From: Candidatus Binatus sp.
Lineage (GTDB): Bacteria; Desulfobacterota; Binatia; Binatales; Binataceae
NCBI RefSeq assembly: GCF_030646925.1
Contig: NZ_JAUSKL010000058.1
Location: 36,123-100,122 of the forward strand
Reading direction: 5' to 3'
DNA length: 64,000 nt
Positions 15,771 to 25,077 of this stretch are shown here, in pieces; within the stretch, counting starts at the first letter, position 1, and each line of letters starts with the position of its first letter. The notes under the pieces are model-generated. The model was not told where the DNA came from. It worked only from the letters and a program-made list of their open reading frames with translations, and searched no databases. The position numbers and the translations under genes are program-made.

Positions 15771-15834
15771 AGAGTGGCGTGACGGATTGGCGGAAAAATC
15801 CAAAATTGCTTGAGGTGCATCGCTAGGATAGCTT

Positions 15835-18800
15835 ATGGGGTCGCTCGCCGGAGAGTTTCGCGGGCTTTTTAGAATGACCACCAACTTACACCGGATCAAG
15901 CATCTCAAAGAATTGCTCGCCGAGCGAATCCTGGTACTCGACGGCGCATTTGGCACTTTCGTTCTGGGCGAGAACCTGTCGGCCGAGGATTACGGCGGGG
16001 TCAAACTTGAAGGATGCAATGAGAACGTCGTTCGCACTCGGCCGGATTTGATCCGCCGGATGCACGCCGGCTTCCTCGAGGTCGGCGCCGACATTATCGA
16101 GACCGCGAGCTTCGGCTCGACGCCGATCGTGCTCGCCGAGTATGGACTGCAGGCCGATGCGCATGAGCTGAATCGAATCGCGGCGATGCTCGCGCGTGAA
16201 GAGGCCGAGCGCTTCAGCACGCCGGAGAAGCCGCGCTTCGTCGCGGGCTCGATGGGCCCGACCACCAAGAGCATCTCGATCACAGGCGGCGTGACCTTCG
16301 AGCAGATGTGCGACGCGTATCGAATCCAGGCCGAGGGGCTGATCGAGGGCGGCGTCGATGTGCTCCTGGTCGAGACAGTCAACGACACGCTGAACTGCAA
16401 GGCGGCGCTGGTCGGAATCGAGAAGGCGATCGCCAAGACTGGCAGCGCCGTTGGCGTGGCGGTCTCGGGCACGATCGAAACGATGGGGACGCTGCTGGCG
16501 GGGCAGGATATCGACGCGTTCTATTCGTCGCTGGCTCATCGCGATCTTCTGTGGATGGGCCTCAACTGCGCGACCGGTCCCGACTTCATGACCGATCATC
16601 TGCGCACGCTGTCTGAGATATCGCGCTTTTACGTGGCGTGCGTACCGAACGCCGGCCTCCCCGACGAAGAAGGGCACTACAATGAGACGCCCGAGATGCT
16701 CGCGCGGAAGATTGGGCGATTCGCCGAGAACGGCTGGGTGAACCTGGTCGGCGGATGCTGCGGCACCACGTCCGAGCATATCCGGCTGCTGGTGCAGGCG
16801 GTCGAGGGACGGCGTCCGCGCGAGCGCTCGACGCTCAGGCGGTCGGTAGTGTCGGGAATCGAGACGCTGGTAATCGACGCGGATACGCGGCCGGTAATCG
16901 TCGGCGAGCGGACCAACGTGCTCGGCAGCCGCAAATTCAAGCGGCTGATCGCCGACGGCAAGTTCGAGGAGGCGTCGGAGGTGGGCCGGGTGCAGGTGCG
17001 CCGCGGCGCACACATCCTCGACGTCTGCCTGCAGGATCCCGATCGCGACGAGATGGCCGATGTCACGCGGTTCCTCGAGATCGAAGTGAAGAAAGTGAAA
17101 GTACCGCTAATGATCGATTCGACCGATCATCTGGTGATCGAAGAATCGCTCAAGCGGACGCAGGGCAAATCGCTGATCAACTCGATCAATCTCGAGGACG
17201 GCGAGGAGCGGTTTCAGAAAGTAGTGCCGCTCGCGCGGCGATACGGCGCCGCGCTGGTGGTCGGATGTATCGACGACGACAAGCAGCAGGCGCAGGCCGT
17301 CACGCGCGCGCGCAAGCTCGAAGTCGCGCTGCGGTCGCATAAGCTGCTGACCGAGAAATACGGCGTCGAGCCGGAAGATATCGTGTTCGATCCGCTGGTC
17401 TTCCCGGTCGGCACCGGCGACAAGAATTACATCGGCTCGGGCGTCGAGACGATCGAAGGCATCCGGCTGATCAAGCAAGCGCTGCCGCAATGCAAAACGA
17501 TCCTCGGCATCTCGAACGTGTCGTTTGGGCTCCCGGAAGCGGGACGCGAAGTGCTGAACGCCGTGATGCTCTATCATTGCGTGCAGGCGGGGCTCGATCT
17601 CGCGATCGTCAATTCGGAAAAATTGCAGCGCTATCCCTCGATTCCAGAAGAGGAGCGCCGCCTCGCCGAGGATTTGATCTGGTGGCGCGGCGACGATGCG
17701 ATTGCGGCGTTTGCGGCGTACTTTCGCGCGCGCAAGAGTGCAGTCAGCGCGGAGGATCGCAAGTCGATGCCGCTCGACGGACGGCTCGGCCGCTACATCC
17801 TGGAAGGTTCGAGGGACGGGCTGTACGAGGACCTCGATGAGGCGCTGACGACGCGCGGAGCGCTCGAGATCATCAACGGGCCGTTGATGGCGGGGATGGA
17901 CGAAGTCGGGCGCCTGTTCAACGCCAATCAAATGATCGTGGCGGAGGTGCTGCAATCGGCCGAGGCGATGAAGGCCGCGGTCGCGTATCTCGAGCCGCAC
18001 ATGAAGACCTCGGAGAGTGCGAACAAGGGCAAGATCATTCTCGCGACGGTCAAGGGCGACGTTCACGATATCGGCAAGAATTTGGTCGAGATCATCCTCG
18101 GCAACAACGGCTACAAGATCGTGAATCTCGGGATCAAGGTTCCGCCGGAGGAACTGATTAGGGCATTTCGCGAGCATCAGCCGGACGCGATCGGTCTTTC
18201 CGGGCTGCTCGTCAAATCGGCGCAGATGATGGTGATCACGGCGCAGGATTTGAAGACGGCGGGTATCGATTGTCCGATCCTGGTGGGCGGCGCCGCGCTC
18301 TCGAATCGATTCACTCGGCTAAAAATCGCGCCTGAGTATGACGGGCTGGTGGCGTACGCGAATGACGCGATGTCGGGGCTGGACCTCGCGAATCAGATCA
18401 TGGATTACGAGCGGCGCGAGTCGCTGAAACACGTGCTCGCGGAGCAATCGAGAAAAATCGTCGAGAGCGCGCCGAAGGTCGTGGACGCGTCGCCCGAGGC
18501 GGCGTCGCGCAGGGCAACCGTGCGGCGCGATATCGAGATTCCGAAACCGCCTGATCTCAAAATTCACGTACTGCGGGACTACGACCTCGGCGAGATCCTG
18601 CGCTACGTGAATCCGGCGATGCTCTACAGCCGGCATCTGGGGCTGAAAAACGCGGAGCAGGCGCTCGCGAGCGGCGATCCGAAAGCGCTCGAGTTGCGCG
18701 CGGTGGTCGAATCGGTCACGGAAACGATGCTCGGTCGCAAAGACATCACGGCCAACGCGATCTACAAATTTTTTCCGGCCCAATCCGACGGCGATCGCTC

Positions 18801-19401
18801 CGTGATGATCTATTCGGCCGACGGCAACACGGTGCTCGAATCGTTTACGTTCGGCCGGCAAAGCGATGCGCCGCATCTGTGTCTGGCGGATTACGTCGCG
18901 CCGCGCGGCTCCGGCCAGACGGACTACCTCTGCATGTACATCACGACGGTCGGCGCCGGCGTGCGCGCGCTGGCCGAGCAATGGAAGAACGACGGCGAAT
19001 ATCTGCGCTCGCATGTCCTCCAGGTGCTCGCGCTCGAGGGTGCGGAGGCATTCGCAGAGCTGCTGCACATGAAGATTCGGCAGATGTGGGGATTCAGCGA
19101 TCCGCCGGGGCTCACGAAGAAGGATCTGTTCCGGGGGCACTATCACGGCAAGCGGTTTTCGTTCGGCTATCCGGCCTGCCCGCGACTCGAAGATCAGGAA
19201 CAATTATTCCGGCTGCTCGAAGTGGACAAGAACGGACTTGGCGTGAAGCTGACGGAAGGATTCATGATGGATCCTGAAAGCGCGGTGAGCGCCGTCGTGT
19301 TCCATCATCCGGAGGCGAAGTACTTCAGCCTCTCGCCGAGCGATATCGAGCGGCTGGAGCGCGAGTTCGACGATCCGTCGCGCAAGCTCGCGGCGAGCTA
19401 A
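15835..19401 (+). CDS. metH: Cobalamin-dependent methionine synthase
   Basis: 1188 residues with all four MetH modules. The homocysteine-binding barrel (residues about 15-335) carries the zinc cysteines in LNCATGPD and GGCCGTT. The methyltetrahydrofolate barrel is at about 350-620 (PVIVGERTNVLGSRKFKRLI). The cobalamin cap and B12 domain hold the base-off ligand His in DVHDIGKN at about 741. The SAM-binding reactivation domain is at about 890-1180 (RGSGQTDYLCMY, FGYPACPRLEDQ). It makes methionine from homocysteine. The ATG at 15835 has AGGAT six bases upstream; an alternative is 15874. The upstream region shows no cobalamin or SAM riboswitch that I can recognise. Confidence 0.97.
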   Translation: MGSLAGEFRGLFRMTTNLHRIKHLKELLAERILVLDGAFGTFVLGENLSAEDYGGVKLEGCNENVVRTRPDLIRRMHAGFLEVGADIIETASFGSTPIVLAEYGLQADAHELNRIAAMLAREEAERFSTPEKPRFVAGSMGPTTKSISITGGVTFEQMCDAYRIQAEGLIEGGVDVLLVETVNDTLNCKAALVGIEKAIAKTGSAVGVAVSGTIETMGTLLAGQDIDAFYSSLAHRDLLWMGLNCATGPDFMTDHLRTLSEISRFYVACVPNAGLPDEEGHYNETPEMLARKIGRFAENGWVNLVGGCCGTTSEHIRLLVQAVEGRRPRERSTLRRSVVSGIETLVIDADTRPVIVGERTNVLGSRKFKRLIADGKFEEASEVGRVQVRRGAHILDVCLQDPDRDEMADVTRFLEIEVKKVKVPLMIDSTDHLVIEESLKRTQGKSLINSINLEDGEERFQKVVPLARRYGAALVVGCIDDDKQQAQAVTRARKLEVALRSHKLLTEKYGVEPEDIVFDPLVFPVGTGDKNYIGSGVETIEGIRLIKQALPQCKTILGISNVSFGLPEAGREVLNAVMLYHCVQAGLDLAIVNSEKLQRYPSIPEEERRLAEDLIWWRGDDAIAAFAAYFRARKSAVSAEDRKSMPLDGRLGRYILEGSRDGLYEDLDEALTTRGALEIINGPLMAGMDEVGRLFNANQMIVAEVLQSAEAMKAAVAYLEPHMKTSESANKGKIILATVKGDVHDIGKNLVEIILGNNGYKIVNLGIKVPPEELIRAFREHQPDAIGLSGLLVKSAQMMVITAQDLKTAGIDCPILVGGAALSNRFTRLKIAPEYDGLVAYANDAMSGLDLANQIMDYERRESLKHVLAEQSRKIVESAPKVVDASPEAASRRATVRRDIEIPKPPDLKIHVLRDYDLGEILRYVNPAMLYSRHLGLKNAEQALASGDPKALELRAVVESVTETMLGRKDITANAIYKFFPAQSDGDRSVMIYSADGNTVLESFTFGRQSDAPHLCLADYVAPRGSGQTDYLCMYITTVGAGVRALAEQWKNDGEYLRSHVLQVLALEGAEAFAELLHMKIRQMWGFSDPPGLTKKDLFRGHYHGKRFSFGYPACPRLEDQEQLFRLLEVDKNGLGVKLTEGFMMDPESAVSAVVFHHPEAKYFSLSPSDIERLEREFDDPSRKLAAS

Positions 19402-19447
19402 CCGCTCCTGAGATTGCCTTGCCCAGCGCGCCGAGTGTCGTCGGGCT

Positions 19448-20614
19448 TCAGACCACTTTGCGGAAGGCCAGCGCCGGCGCGATCCGCGCCGCGTTGATCA
19501 CCGGCACGATCGCCGCCGCGAGACTGACGATGAACGCGATCAGTATCGCCTCGATCGCAGTCTCCGGCCGCACCGCTACGTAACCAAGCGCGCCTGTCAG
19601 CGCACCCAGCGTCATGCCGGCGCCGAAGTACCAGAGCGCGAGCGCCGCACCGATCGCCGCGCCACTCACGCCGATCATCGCCGCTTCGCATAGCATCAGC
19701 GATGCGGCATGGACCTGCGTGAATCCAATCGCGCGCATCACCGCAACTTCGCCGACGCGATCGCGCACCATCATCGCCATCGAGTTCGCCGCGATTAGCA
19801 GCATCGTCAGCAACACGACGATGCAGAGGCTATAGATGATCGTCCGCACGTCGCCGATTGCCGATACATAGTTCGCGAGCGTGTCCGACTCGGTGACGGA
19901 TTGAGTCTCGGCCTCCGAGTTGTGAAAGTTCTCATCGATCTGATTCGCCACCAGCCCCAAATTCTCGGCGCGATCGACGCGCACCGACATGAAGCCCGCG
20001 ACATTCTGGATATTCTCGCCGTAGGCATTTTTCACCGCGTCATCGAGCAACTGGCGATTGAAGAAAAAAATCCGCGACAGGTAGATCGTCGGCAGCTCAG
20101 CCATCGGAATAAAGGTCAGCGTCATCTTCCCGTCCGATGGATTCCTGAGCGTGATTGGCTGGCCGATTTTCCAATGATGCTCCCGCATCAGGACGCTGCC
20201 GATCAAAGCGCCGCGCCGATCGTTCGCAAGCTGCTTCGCGATCGCGGGGGGCGGGGAGTAATCGCTGCTGCCGGTGACCGTGTAAATGTCGTTGGTGATT
20301 CCGGTCGTCGTGATCGGATCGCGCAGATCGCGATAGATACCCGTCCACTGGATTTGCGGCGAGCAACCGAGAACGTGCGGTATCTTCCTGATCGCGGCGC
20401 AATATTTTACCGGCAGCGAGTTGTTATTGCGCTCGGTCACAATCAGCCGTATCCCGCGGGACGCATCCTCGGCGATCAGATCCATCGAGGCCGGCACCGC
20501 GATGAGCACCGTGAAGATGAATACTGCGACCGCGAATGTCAGCCCGGTCAGGATCGTGCGACGCGGCTGCCGCCACAGATTTCTGAGCGCCATGATGAAC
20601 AGCTTCAGCGCCAT
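19448..20614 (-). CDS. FtsX/MacB-type ABC permease (type B, copy 1)
   Basis: 388 residues from the ATG at 20614, which overlaps the stop of the preceding gene as ATGA; the frame is open to 20662, but that would invade the neighbour. One N-terminal transmembrane helix (about 20-42), a large periplasmic MacB-like domain, and three C-terminal helices (about 270-380) ending AFRKVV: the FtsX topology. Close paralogue of 21877-23037, both opening with RRTILT or ARTILT followed by an IxVPASMD segment. Likely part of a lipoprotein- or substrate-extruding ABC complex. No ATPase gene is in this run. Confidence 0.85.
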   Translation of the reverse strand: MALKLFIMALRNLWRQPRRTILTGLTFAVAVFIFTVLIAVPASMDLIAEDASRGIRLIVTERNNNSLPVKYCAAIRKIPHVLGCSPQIQWTGIYRDLRDPITTTGITNDIYTVTGSSDYSPPPAIAKQLANDRRGALIGSVLMREHHWKIGQPITLRNPSDGKMTLTFIPMAELPTIYLSRIFFFNRQLLDDAVKNAYGENIQNVAGFMSVRVDRAENLGLVANQIDENFHNSEAETQSVTESDTLANYVSAIGDVRTIIYSLCIVVLLTMLLIAANSMAMMVRDRVGEVAVMRAIGFTQVHAASLMLCEAAMIGVSGAAIGAALALWYFGAGMTLGALTGALGYVAVRPETAIEAILIAFIVSLAAAIVPVINAARIAPALAFRKVV

Positions 20615-21774
20615 CAGACACCTCGGAGCGATTCGATCACGCCGATTCGTGCGGCCCGCCACGCCGGCATCAGGCCGCCCACGACGCCAATCGCAATCGC
20701 GGCGATCATGCCGGCGAAAATCGCGCCGGCCGAAGCGTGATACGAGAAATACGTGATGCCCACGTTCATCAGTCGGCTGTTCAATCCGGTCGCGCGCGCG
20801 ACGATGATCGCCAGCACGCTGCCAACGACGCCGCCGGCAATTCCCAGGATCGCGCTCTCGATCACGAAGCTGCCGAGGATGTCGCGGCGGGTGAAGCCGA
20901 CGGCCCTCAGCACGCCGATTTCGCGCTGGCGGCGCGCGACCGCGGTGTACATCGTGTTCATGCCGCCGAAGATTGCGCCAATAGCCAGTGCGAGCGCGAC
21001 GATCAGTCCGAGCGACCTCAGTTGATTAGCTACTTTGGATTGCGCCGCGTAGTAATCGGTTTCGGTGATCGCATCGAGCGGCATCCGCCCGTCGCTCTTC
21101 AGCGCCTGCTGGAAGGAATCGCTGCTCGCCGGCTTCAGCACGACATGAATCGAGTTGGCGCCCTGGTCCCGGTTCTGGAAATTGACGCGCAGATCTTCGC
21201 CGTCGGTCCAGATTTCCGATTCGCGGGCGCTATCGTTGTCCGCGAACGTGCCGACGATATTCCAGGTGCGCCGCCCAAAATGAAAATTCGTGCCCGCCGC
21301 GAGCGTCGGATTTCGCGCGCGCAGTTTCTGTCCGATCACCCACTCGCCATCGCCGCGCTTAGGCCATCGCCCCTCGACAAGCCGCATGTTGCGATGCACC
21401 TGGTAGGCAATCGGCGCGACGCCGCGCAGCAACGCGAATTCCTTCACCCGCTTGTTGGGGCTGATATTCACGCCGGCGAAAATTTCGGGGGACATCAGCG
21501 CTGCTCCAGTGCTGCTTTGCGCAATCTCGGGACGCACGCGCAGAATTTCCATCTGCTCGTGTGAGATGTAACTCGAGGTTTCGTCGGGAGCGGCGCGTCT
21601 GGTTACGATCCAATTCTCCGCGCCGCCTGCGTTGAGCAGCGTCCGCTGCAAGCCGCCGATAAAGCCGAACAGGATGACGAAGATCATCGCCACCAGCGCG
21701 ACGCCGAGAATCGTCATCAGCGACGTCGCCCGCCGCTGGACCACGCTCCGCAGATTGTACCGAATCGGAATCAC
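20614..21774 (-). CDS. FtsX/MacB-type ABC permease (type A, copy 1)
   Basis: 386 residues starting MIPIRYNLRSVVQRRATSLM. First transmembrane helix at about 20-45, periplasmic domain at about 50-260, and a C-terminal FtsX domain with AVARRQREIGVLRAVGFTRR, the cytoplasmic coupling loop. Ends AWRAARIGVIESLRGV. Paralogue of 23063-24214. Translationally coupled to the type B gene downstream (4-bp overlap), so A and B probably form a heterodimer like LolC/LolE. Confidence 0.85.
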   Translation of the reverse strand: MIPIRYNLRSVVQRRATSLMTILGVALVAMIFVILFGFIGGLQRTLLNAGGAENWIVTRRAAPDETSSYISHEQMEILRVRPEIAQSSTGAALMSPEIFAGVNISPNKRVKEFALLRGVAPIAYQVHRNMRLVEGRWPKRGDGEWVIGQKLRARNPTLAAGTNFHFGRRTWNIVGTFADNDSARESEIWTDGEDLRVNFQNRDQGANSIHVVLKPASSDSFQQALKSDGRMPLDAITETDYYAAQSKVANQLRSLGLIVALALAIGAIFGGMNTMYTAVARRQREIGVLRAVGFTRRDILGSFVIESAILGIAGGVVGSVLAIIVARATGLNSRLMNVGITYFSYHASAGAIFAGMIAAIAIGVVGGLMPAWRAARIGVIESLRGV

Positions 21775-21876
21775 CCCTTACGCTCCCATTCGCACGGCGA
21801 AAATGAGAAAGGGCAACTACTCTGGCGACGGCGATGCTGCTGCCGGCGCCTTCCGGACTTCAGTGCCAGCGCGGCT

Positions 21877-23037
21877 TCAGACCACTTTGCGGAACGCCAT
21901 CGCCGGCGGAATCCTGATCGCCGCCGCGATCGGTATCAGTCCGCTGCCGATACTCACCAGCAGCGCCGCGATCACCGCGCTCAATGCTTGCCGCGGTGTC
22001 ACCCAGAGCGCGCCGTTGCCGCTGAGCACCGCGCCTAAAGTCACGCCGCCCGAGAACATCCACAGCGCCGGGATCGCGCCAAGCAGGCCGCCGGCCAGGC
22101 CGAGAATCGCGCACTCGCCGAACAGCAGGCTCGCGACGCTGCTCCGCGGAAATCCCAGCGCGCGCATGATCGCGACCTCGCCGATACGATCGCGCACCAT
22201 CATCGCGGTCGAATTCGCCGCGATCAGCAGCACCGTCAGGATCACCACCGCGCACAGCGCAAAGATGATCCCGCGCACGTTGCCCAGCGCCGACAGGCCC
22301 GACGCGAGTGCATCGCTCTCGGTCGAGGTGCGCGTCTCGTAGTCGGAATTCGCGAAGCGTTCATCGATTTGTTTGGCGAGCGGCGCCAATGCTTCCGCGC
22401 TGTCGGCGCGCACGATGATATTCCACGCGATATCCTCGTCGTAGCCGCCGTGCGCCTTGCGCGCTTCCATCAGGTAGTCGCGGCGAATCAAAAACGTGTT
22501 CGGGTACCGCTTGGACTTCATCAGTCCCATGATGATGAAAGTCATCTCCATGTGATCGGCGTCGGTCCCGCGCAGCGTCACCTGCTGGCCGATCTTCCAG
22601 CCGTATTTGCGCATCAGGACTTCGCCGACGATCGCCGAGCGCCGCTCCTTGCGCGTCGCGATTCGCTGTTCGTCCGTCATCTCGTAGTCGGGAAACACCG
22701 CCGAAATTTCGGGACCCGCCGCGGCGCAGAAAACCGGCTCGCTCGGGCTTCGCCAGGTCGCGAACCATCCGGTGATTCCGACGCACGCCGCCGCGCCCGG
22801 CATCTTGATGATGTCGTCGCAATAGCGCGCCGGCAGATCCTGCCACGGCGCAGTCTTGTTATTGATGATCAATCGCAGCGTGCCCGACGCGTCATTGACC
22901 ACCTTGTCCATCGACGCGGGAACGCAAATCAGGATCGTGTAGATAAAGGTGGCGAGCGCGATCGTCAGCATGGTGAGGATCGTTCGCGCGAGATTGCGGC
23001 GCATGTTGCGCTCGATCAATTTGAATAACTTCAGCAT
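21877..23037 (-). CDS. FtsX/MacB-type ABC permease (type B, copy 2)
   Basis: 386 residues, N-terminal helix within ARTILTMLTIALATFIYTIL, then a periplasmic domain and a C-terminal FtsX domain with MVRDRIGEVAIMRALGFPRS, ending MAFRKVV. The 3' end is still similar at the DNA level to copy 1 (both begin, read from the plus strand, with GCTTCAGACCACTTTGCGGAA). It sits 25 bp after the second type A gene, so the A-B unit has been duplicated as a block. Confidence 0.85.
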   Translation of the reverse strand: MLKLFKLIERNMRRNLARTILTMLTIALATFIYTILICVPASMDKVVNDASGTLRLIINNKTAPWQDLPARYCDDIIKMPGAAACVGITGWFATWRSPSEPVFCAAAGPEISAVFPDYEMTDEQRIATRKERRSAIVGEVLMRKYGWKIGQQVTLRGTDADHMEMTFIIMGLMKSKRYPNTFLIRRDYLMEARKAHGGYDEDIAWNIIVRADSAEALAPLAKQIDERFANSDYETRTSTESDALASGLSALGNVRGIIFALCAVVILTVLLIAANSTAMMVRDRIGEVAIMRALGFPRSSVASLLFGECAILGLAGGLLGAIPALWMFSGGVTLGAVLSGNGALWVTPRQALSAVIAALLVSIGSGLIPIAAAIRIPPAMAFRKVV

Positions 23038-23062
23038 CTCGGTTCACCCCCACCCAGGGCGC

Positions 23063-24214
23063 TCAGACCGCGCGCAGCGAATCGATCACGCCGACTCGCG
23101 AGGCGCGCCACGCCGGCAGCAATCCGCCGAGAGCGCCGATCAGCGCGCCCGCGACCAGACCGGCCACGAAAGCGCCCGGCGTCATCTGGAACCTGAAAAT
23201 AAACGATCCGACGTTCATCAAATCACTGCTGAGCCCCGTCGCGGTCGCCACCACGATGCCGAGAATTTCGCCGACGATCGCGCCAGCAATTCCGAGCAGG
23301 ATGCTCTCGCTGACGAACGAAATCAGCACGTTGAAGCGATTGAATCCGAGCGCCCGCAGCACACCGATCTCGCCGGTGCGCCGCGTCACTGCGGCATACA
23401 TCGTGTTCATCGCGCCGAAGATCGATCTGATCGCGAGGATGATCGCGACCGCGAGTCCGAGCGCGCGCAACTGATCGACGAAGTCAGTCTGGCGCGTGTA
23501 GAACTCGTGCTCGGACACCACGTCAACCCGCACGCGCGCGTCAGTCGTCAGCGAACTCTTGAACGCCTCTTCCGTGCCCGGCTTCAGAATCACGTGCAGC
23601 AAATTGAAGCCGTGGCCCATGTGAAAATCCTGCGTCAGCAAATCGAGATCGGTCAGCACTTCGGATTCGCGGGCGCTGTCGCGGTCCGAAAAAGTGCCGA
23701 CAATTTTCCAGTCGCGCTTGCCGAAGCGAAAGTTGCTACCGACCGCGAGATTCGGAAATCGCGCCGCCAGTTTGCGCCCGACCACCATCTCCGCCGTGCC
23801 GCCGGTCGGCCAGCGCCCGCTCTCGAGCTTCATCCCGCGATGAACCTCGTATGCGATCGGATAGACGCCGCGCAGATGCGTAAAAATCACCTTCGAGGCC
23901 GGCTCCTCGGGCGCCGGATTGAAGCCCGTCACCATTTCCGGCGAGACCAGCGGCTGCCCCTTGGCGTTGGTCGCGATCTGCGCGCGGCTCTTGATGATCT
24001 TGTACTGATCGAGCGTGAGATAGCTGTCGGGTTCGGTCGCCGTGCCGCGGCTCAGCACGATCCACGTATCCGGCACCGCGCTTTTAAGCACGGTCTGCCT
24101 GAGGCCCGCGACGAAGCCCGACAGGATGAACAGGATCATCACCACCAGCGCGGTCATCGCCGACGTGGTTCTCCGCACCATCAGGCTCCGCAAGTTGTAG
24201 CGAATCGGGATCAC
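23063..24214 (-). CDS. FtsX/MacB-type ABC permease (type A, copy 2)
   Basis: About 383 residues from a GTG at 24214 (MIPIRYNLRSL by homology with copy 1). It has a GGGGAGG ribosome site eight bases upstream; the longer frame from 24235 lacks that. The first transmembrane segment is several residues shorter than in copy 1 (TSAMTALVVMILFILSGF versus TSLMTILGVALVAMIFVI). C-terminal FtsX domain with RRTGEIGVLRALGFNR and ending AWRASRVGVIDSLRAV. First gene of the four-permease run. Confidence 0.85.
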   Translation of the reverse strand: MIPIRYNLRSLMVRRTTSAMTALVVMILFILSGFVAGLRQTVLKSAVPDTWIVLSRGTATEPDSYLTLDQYKIIKSRAQIATNAKGQPLVSPEMVTGFNPAPEEPASKVIFTHLRGVYPIAYEVHRGMKLESGRWPTGGTAEMVVGRKLAARFPNLAVGSNFRFGKRDWKIVGTFSDRDSARESEVLTDLDLLTQDFHMGHGFNLLHVILKPGTEEAFKSSLTTDARVRVDVVSEHEFYTRQTDFVDQLRALGLAVAIILAIRSIFGAMNTMYAAVTRRTGEIGVLRALGFNRFNVLISFVSESILLGIAGAIVGEILGIVVATATGLSSDLMNVGSFIFRFQMTPGAFVAGLVAGALIGALGGLLPAWRASRVGVIDSLRAV

Positions 24215-24342
24215 CGTCAGAGCCTCCCCGGCCACCAGGATGAATAACGAAAACAGTTAATACTTTGAAGTAGGCGACTTTATACTCGCGCGCGCGTCCG
24301 ATCCACACCGAAAATGCGGATGACAGCAGAGCAGCACGCGTC

Positions 24343-24382
24343 GAGATCCCTCGACTCCGGCAGCCTCCGCTCGGGATGGCGG
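24343..24382 (+). repeat. Dispersed repeat family B, copy 1
   Basis: GAGATCCCTCGACTCCGGCA followed by GCCTCCGCTCGGGATGGCGG. The same words with few changes are at 58399-58440, in 56181-56253, and inverted at 28334-28380. Lies in the 221-bp gap between the permease run and the ferritin-like gene, which otherwise shows no gene. Confidence 0.75.
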
Positions 24383-24456
24383 AGAAGGAAGTAGGTGACG
24401 AGAAGAAAAGCAGGCGCGGGCAGCGCTATCGCCGCCCGTGCCTCGATCGGAAATCT

Positions 24457-24987
24457 TCAGAACATCTTCTTCAGCAGATCGGCCATGTCGTTCGCGTGCT
24501 CTTCTTCGGCCTTGTTGATCTGCTCGATCAGGATTCGCGTGGTCGGATCGTCATTGCCGAGCCATCGGATGATCTCTGAGTAGGTCTCGATCGCGATTCG
24601 CTCGGCGACCAGGTCCTCCTTGATCATCTCGGTCAGGTTCTGGCCCTCAACGTATTGCGCGTGGCTCCGCGTCGCGAGGCCCTCGGGATTGAAGTTCGGT
24701 GCGCCGTCAAGCTGCGTGATTCGTTCCGCCACCCAATCCGCATGCTGCTGCTCTTCGTTCGCATGCTGCAGAAATTCCCTCTTCGCGGCGTCGGCGTTGA
24801 TGCCCTGGGCCGTGTAGTAGTGGCGTTTGTAGCGCAGCACGCAAACCAGTTCCGTCGCGAGCACTTCATTGAGGACCGCCAGCACTTTCTTGCGGTCAGC
24901 CTTGTATCCTTCGGTGACGGCGCCTGCTTCGATATGCGCGCGCGCGCGTTCGCGAATCGTTTTTACATCGGTCAAGAAATCTGCCAT
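24457..24987 (-). CDS. Ferritin-like diiron protein (bacterioferritin type)
   Basis: 176 residues, four-helix-bundle ferritin family. Iron ligands can be placed: Glu in LNEVLATELVCVLRY, Glu-X2-His in EEQQHADW, Glu in LVAERIAIETYSEII, and Glu-X2-His in AEEEHANDM, giving two sets of E...ExxH. The heme-binding Met of classical bacterioferritin cannot be assigned. Stores or oxidises iron, or protects DNA from peroxide, in the cytoplasm. Upstream AGGAGATTTTCCC supplies a good ribosome site before the ATG at 24987. Single gene. Confidence 0.85.
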   Translation of the reverse strand: MADFLTDVKTIRERARAHIEAGAVTEGYKADRKKVLAVLNEVLATELVCVLRYKRHYYTAQGINADAAKREFLQHANEEQQHADWVAERITQLDGAPNFNPEGLATRSHAQYVEGQNLTEMIKEDLVAERIAIETYSEIIRWLGNDDPTTRILIEQINKAEEEHANDMADLLKKMF

Positions 24988-25077
24988 GGGAAAATCTCCT
25001 TGGTTACTCCGAGTAGCCTAACTCGTTTGCAGCGTTATTGGCAGGGTGCGACGGGCCGATGAAGATTTGGCCCGGTC

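Noticed and set aside
15669..15834. Cobalamin or SAM riboswitch in front of metH
   Set aside because: The leader consists mostly of a dispersed A-family repeat; no B12-box-like or SAM-I core sequence was found.
15886..18177. Long minus-strand open frames opposite metH (15886-17013, 17107-18177)
   Set aside because: They are antisense shadows caused by high G+C third positions; the plus-strand frame is unmistakably methionine synthase with all motifs.
24457..24987. Ferritin-like protein as encapsulin cargo
   Set aside because: No encapsulin shell gene nearby and no C-terminal targeting peptide; an ordinary bacterioferritin-type protein explains it.
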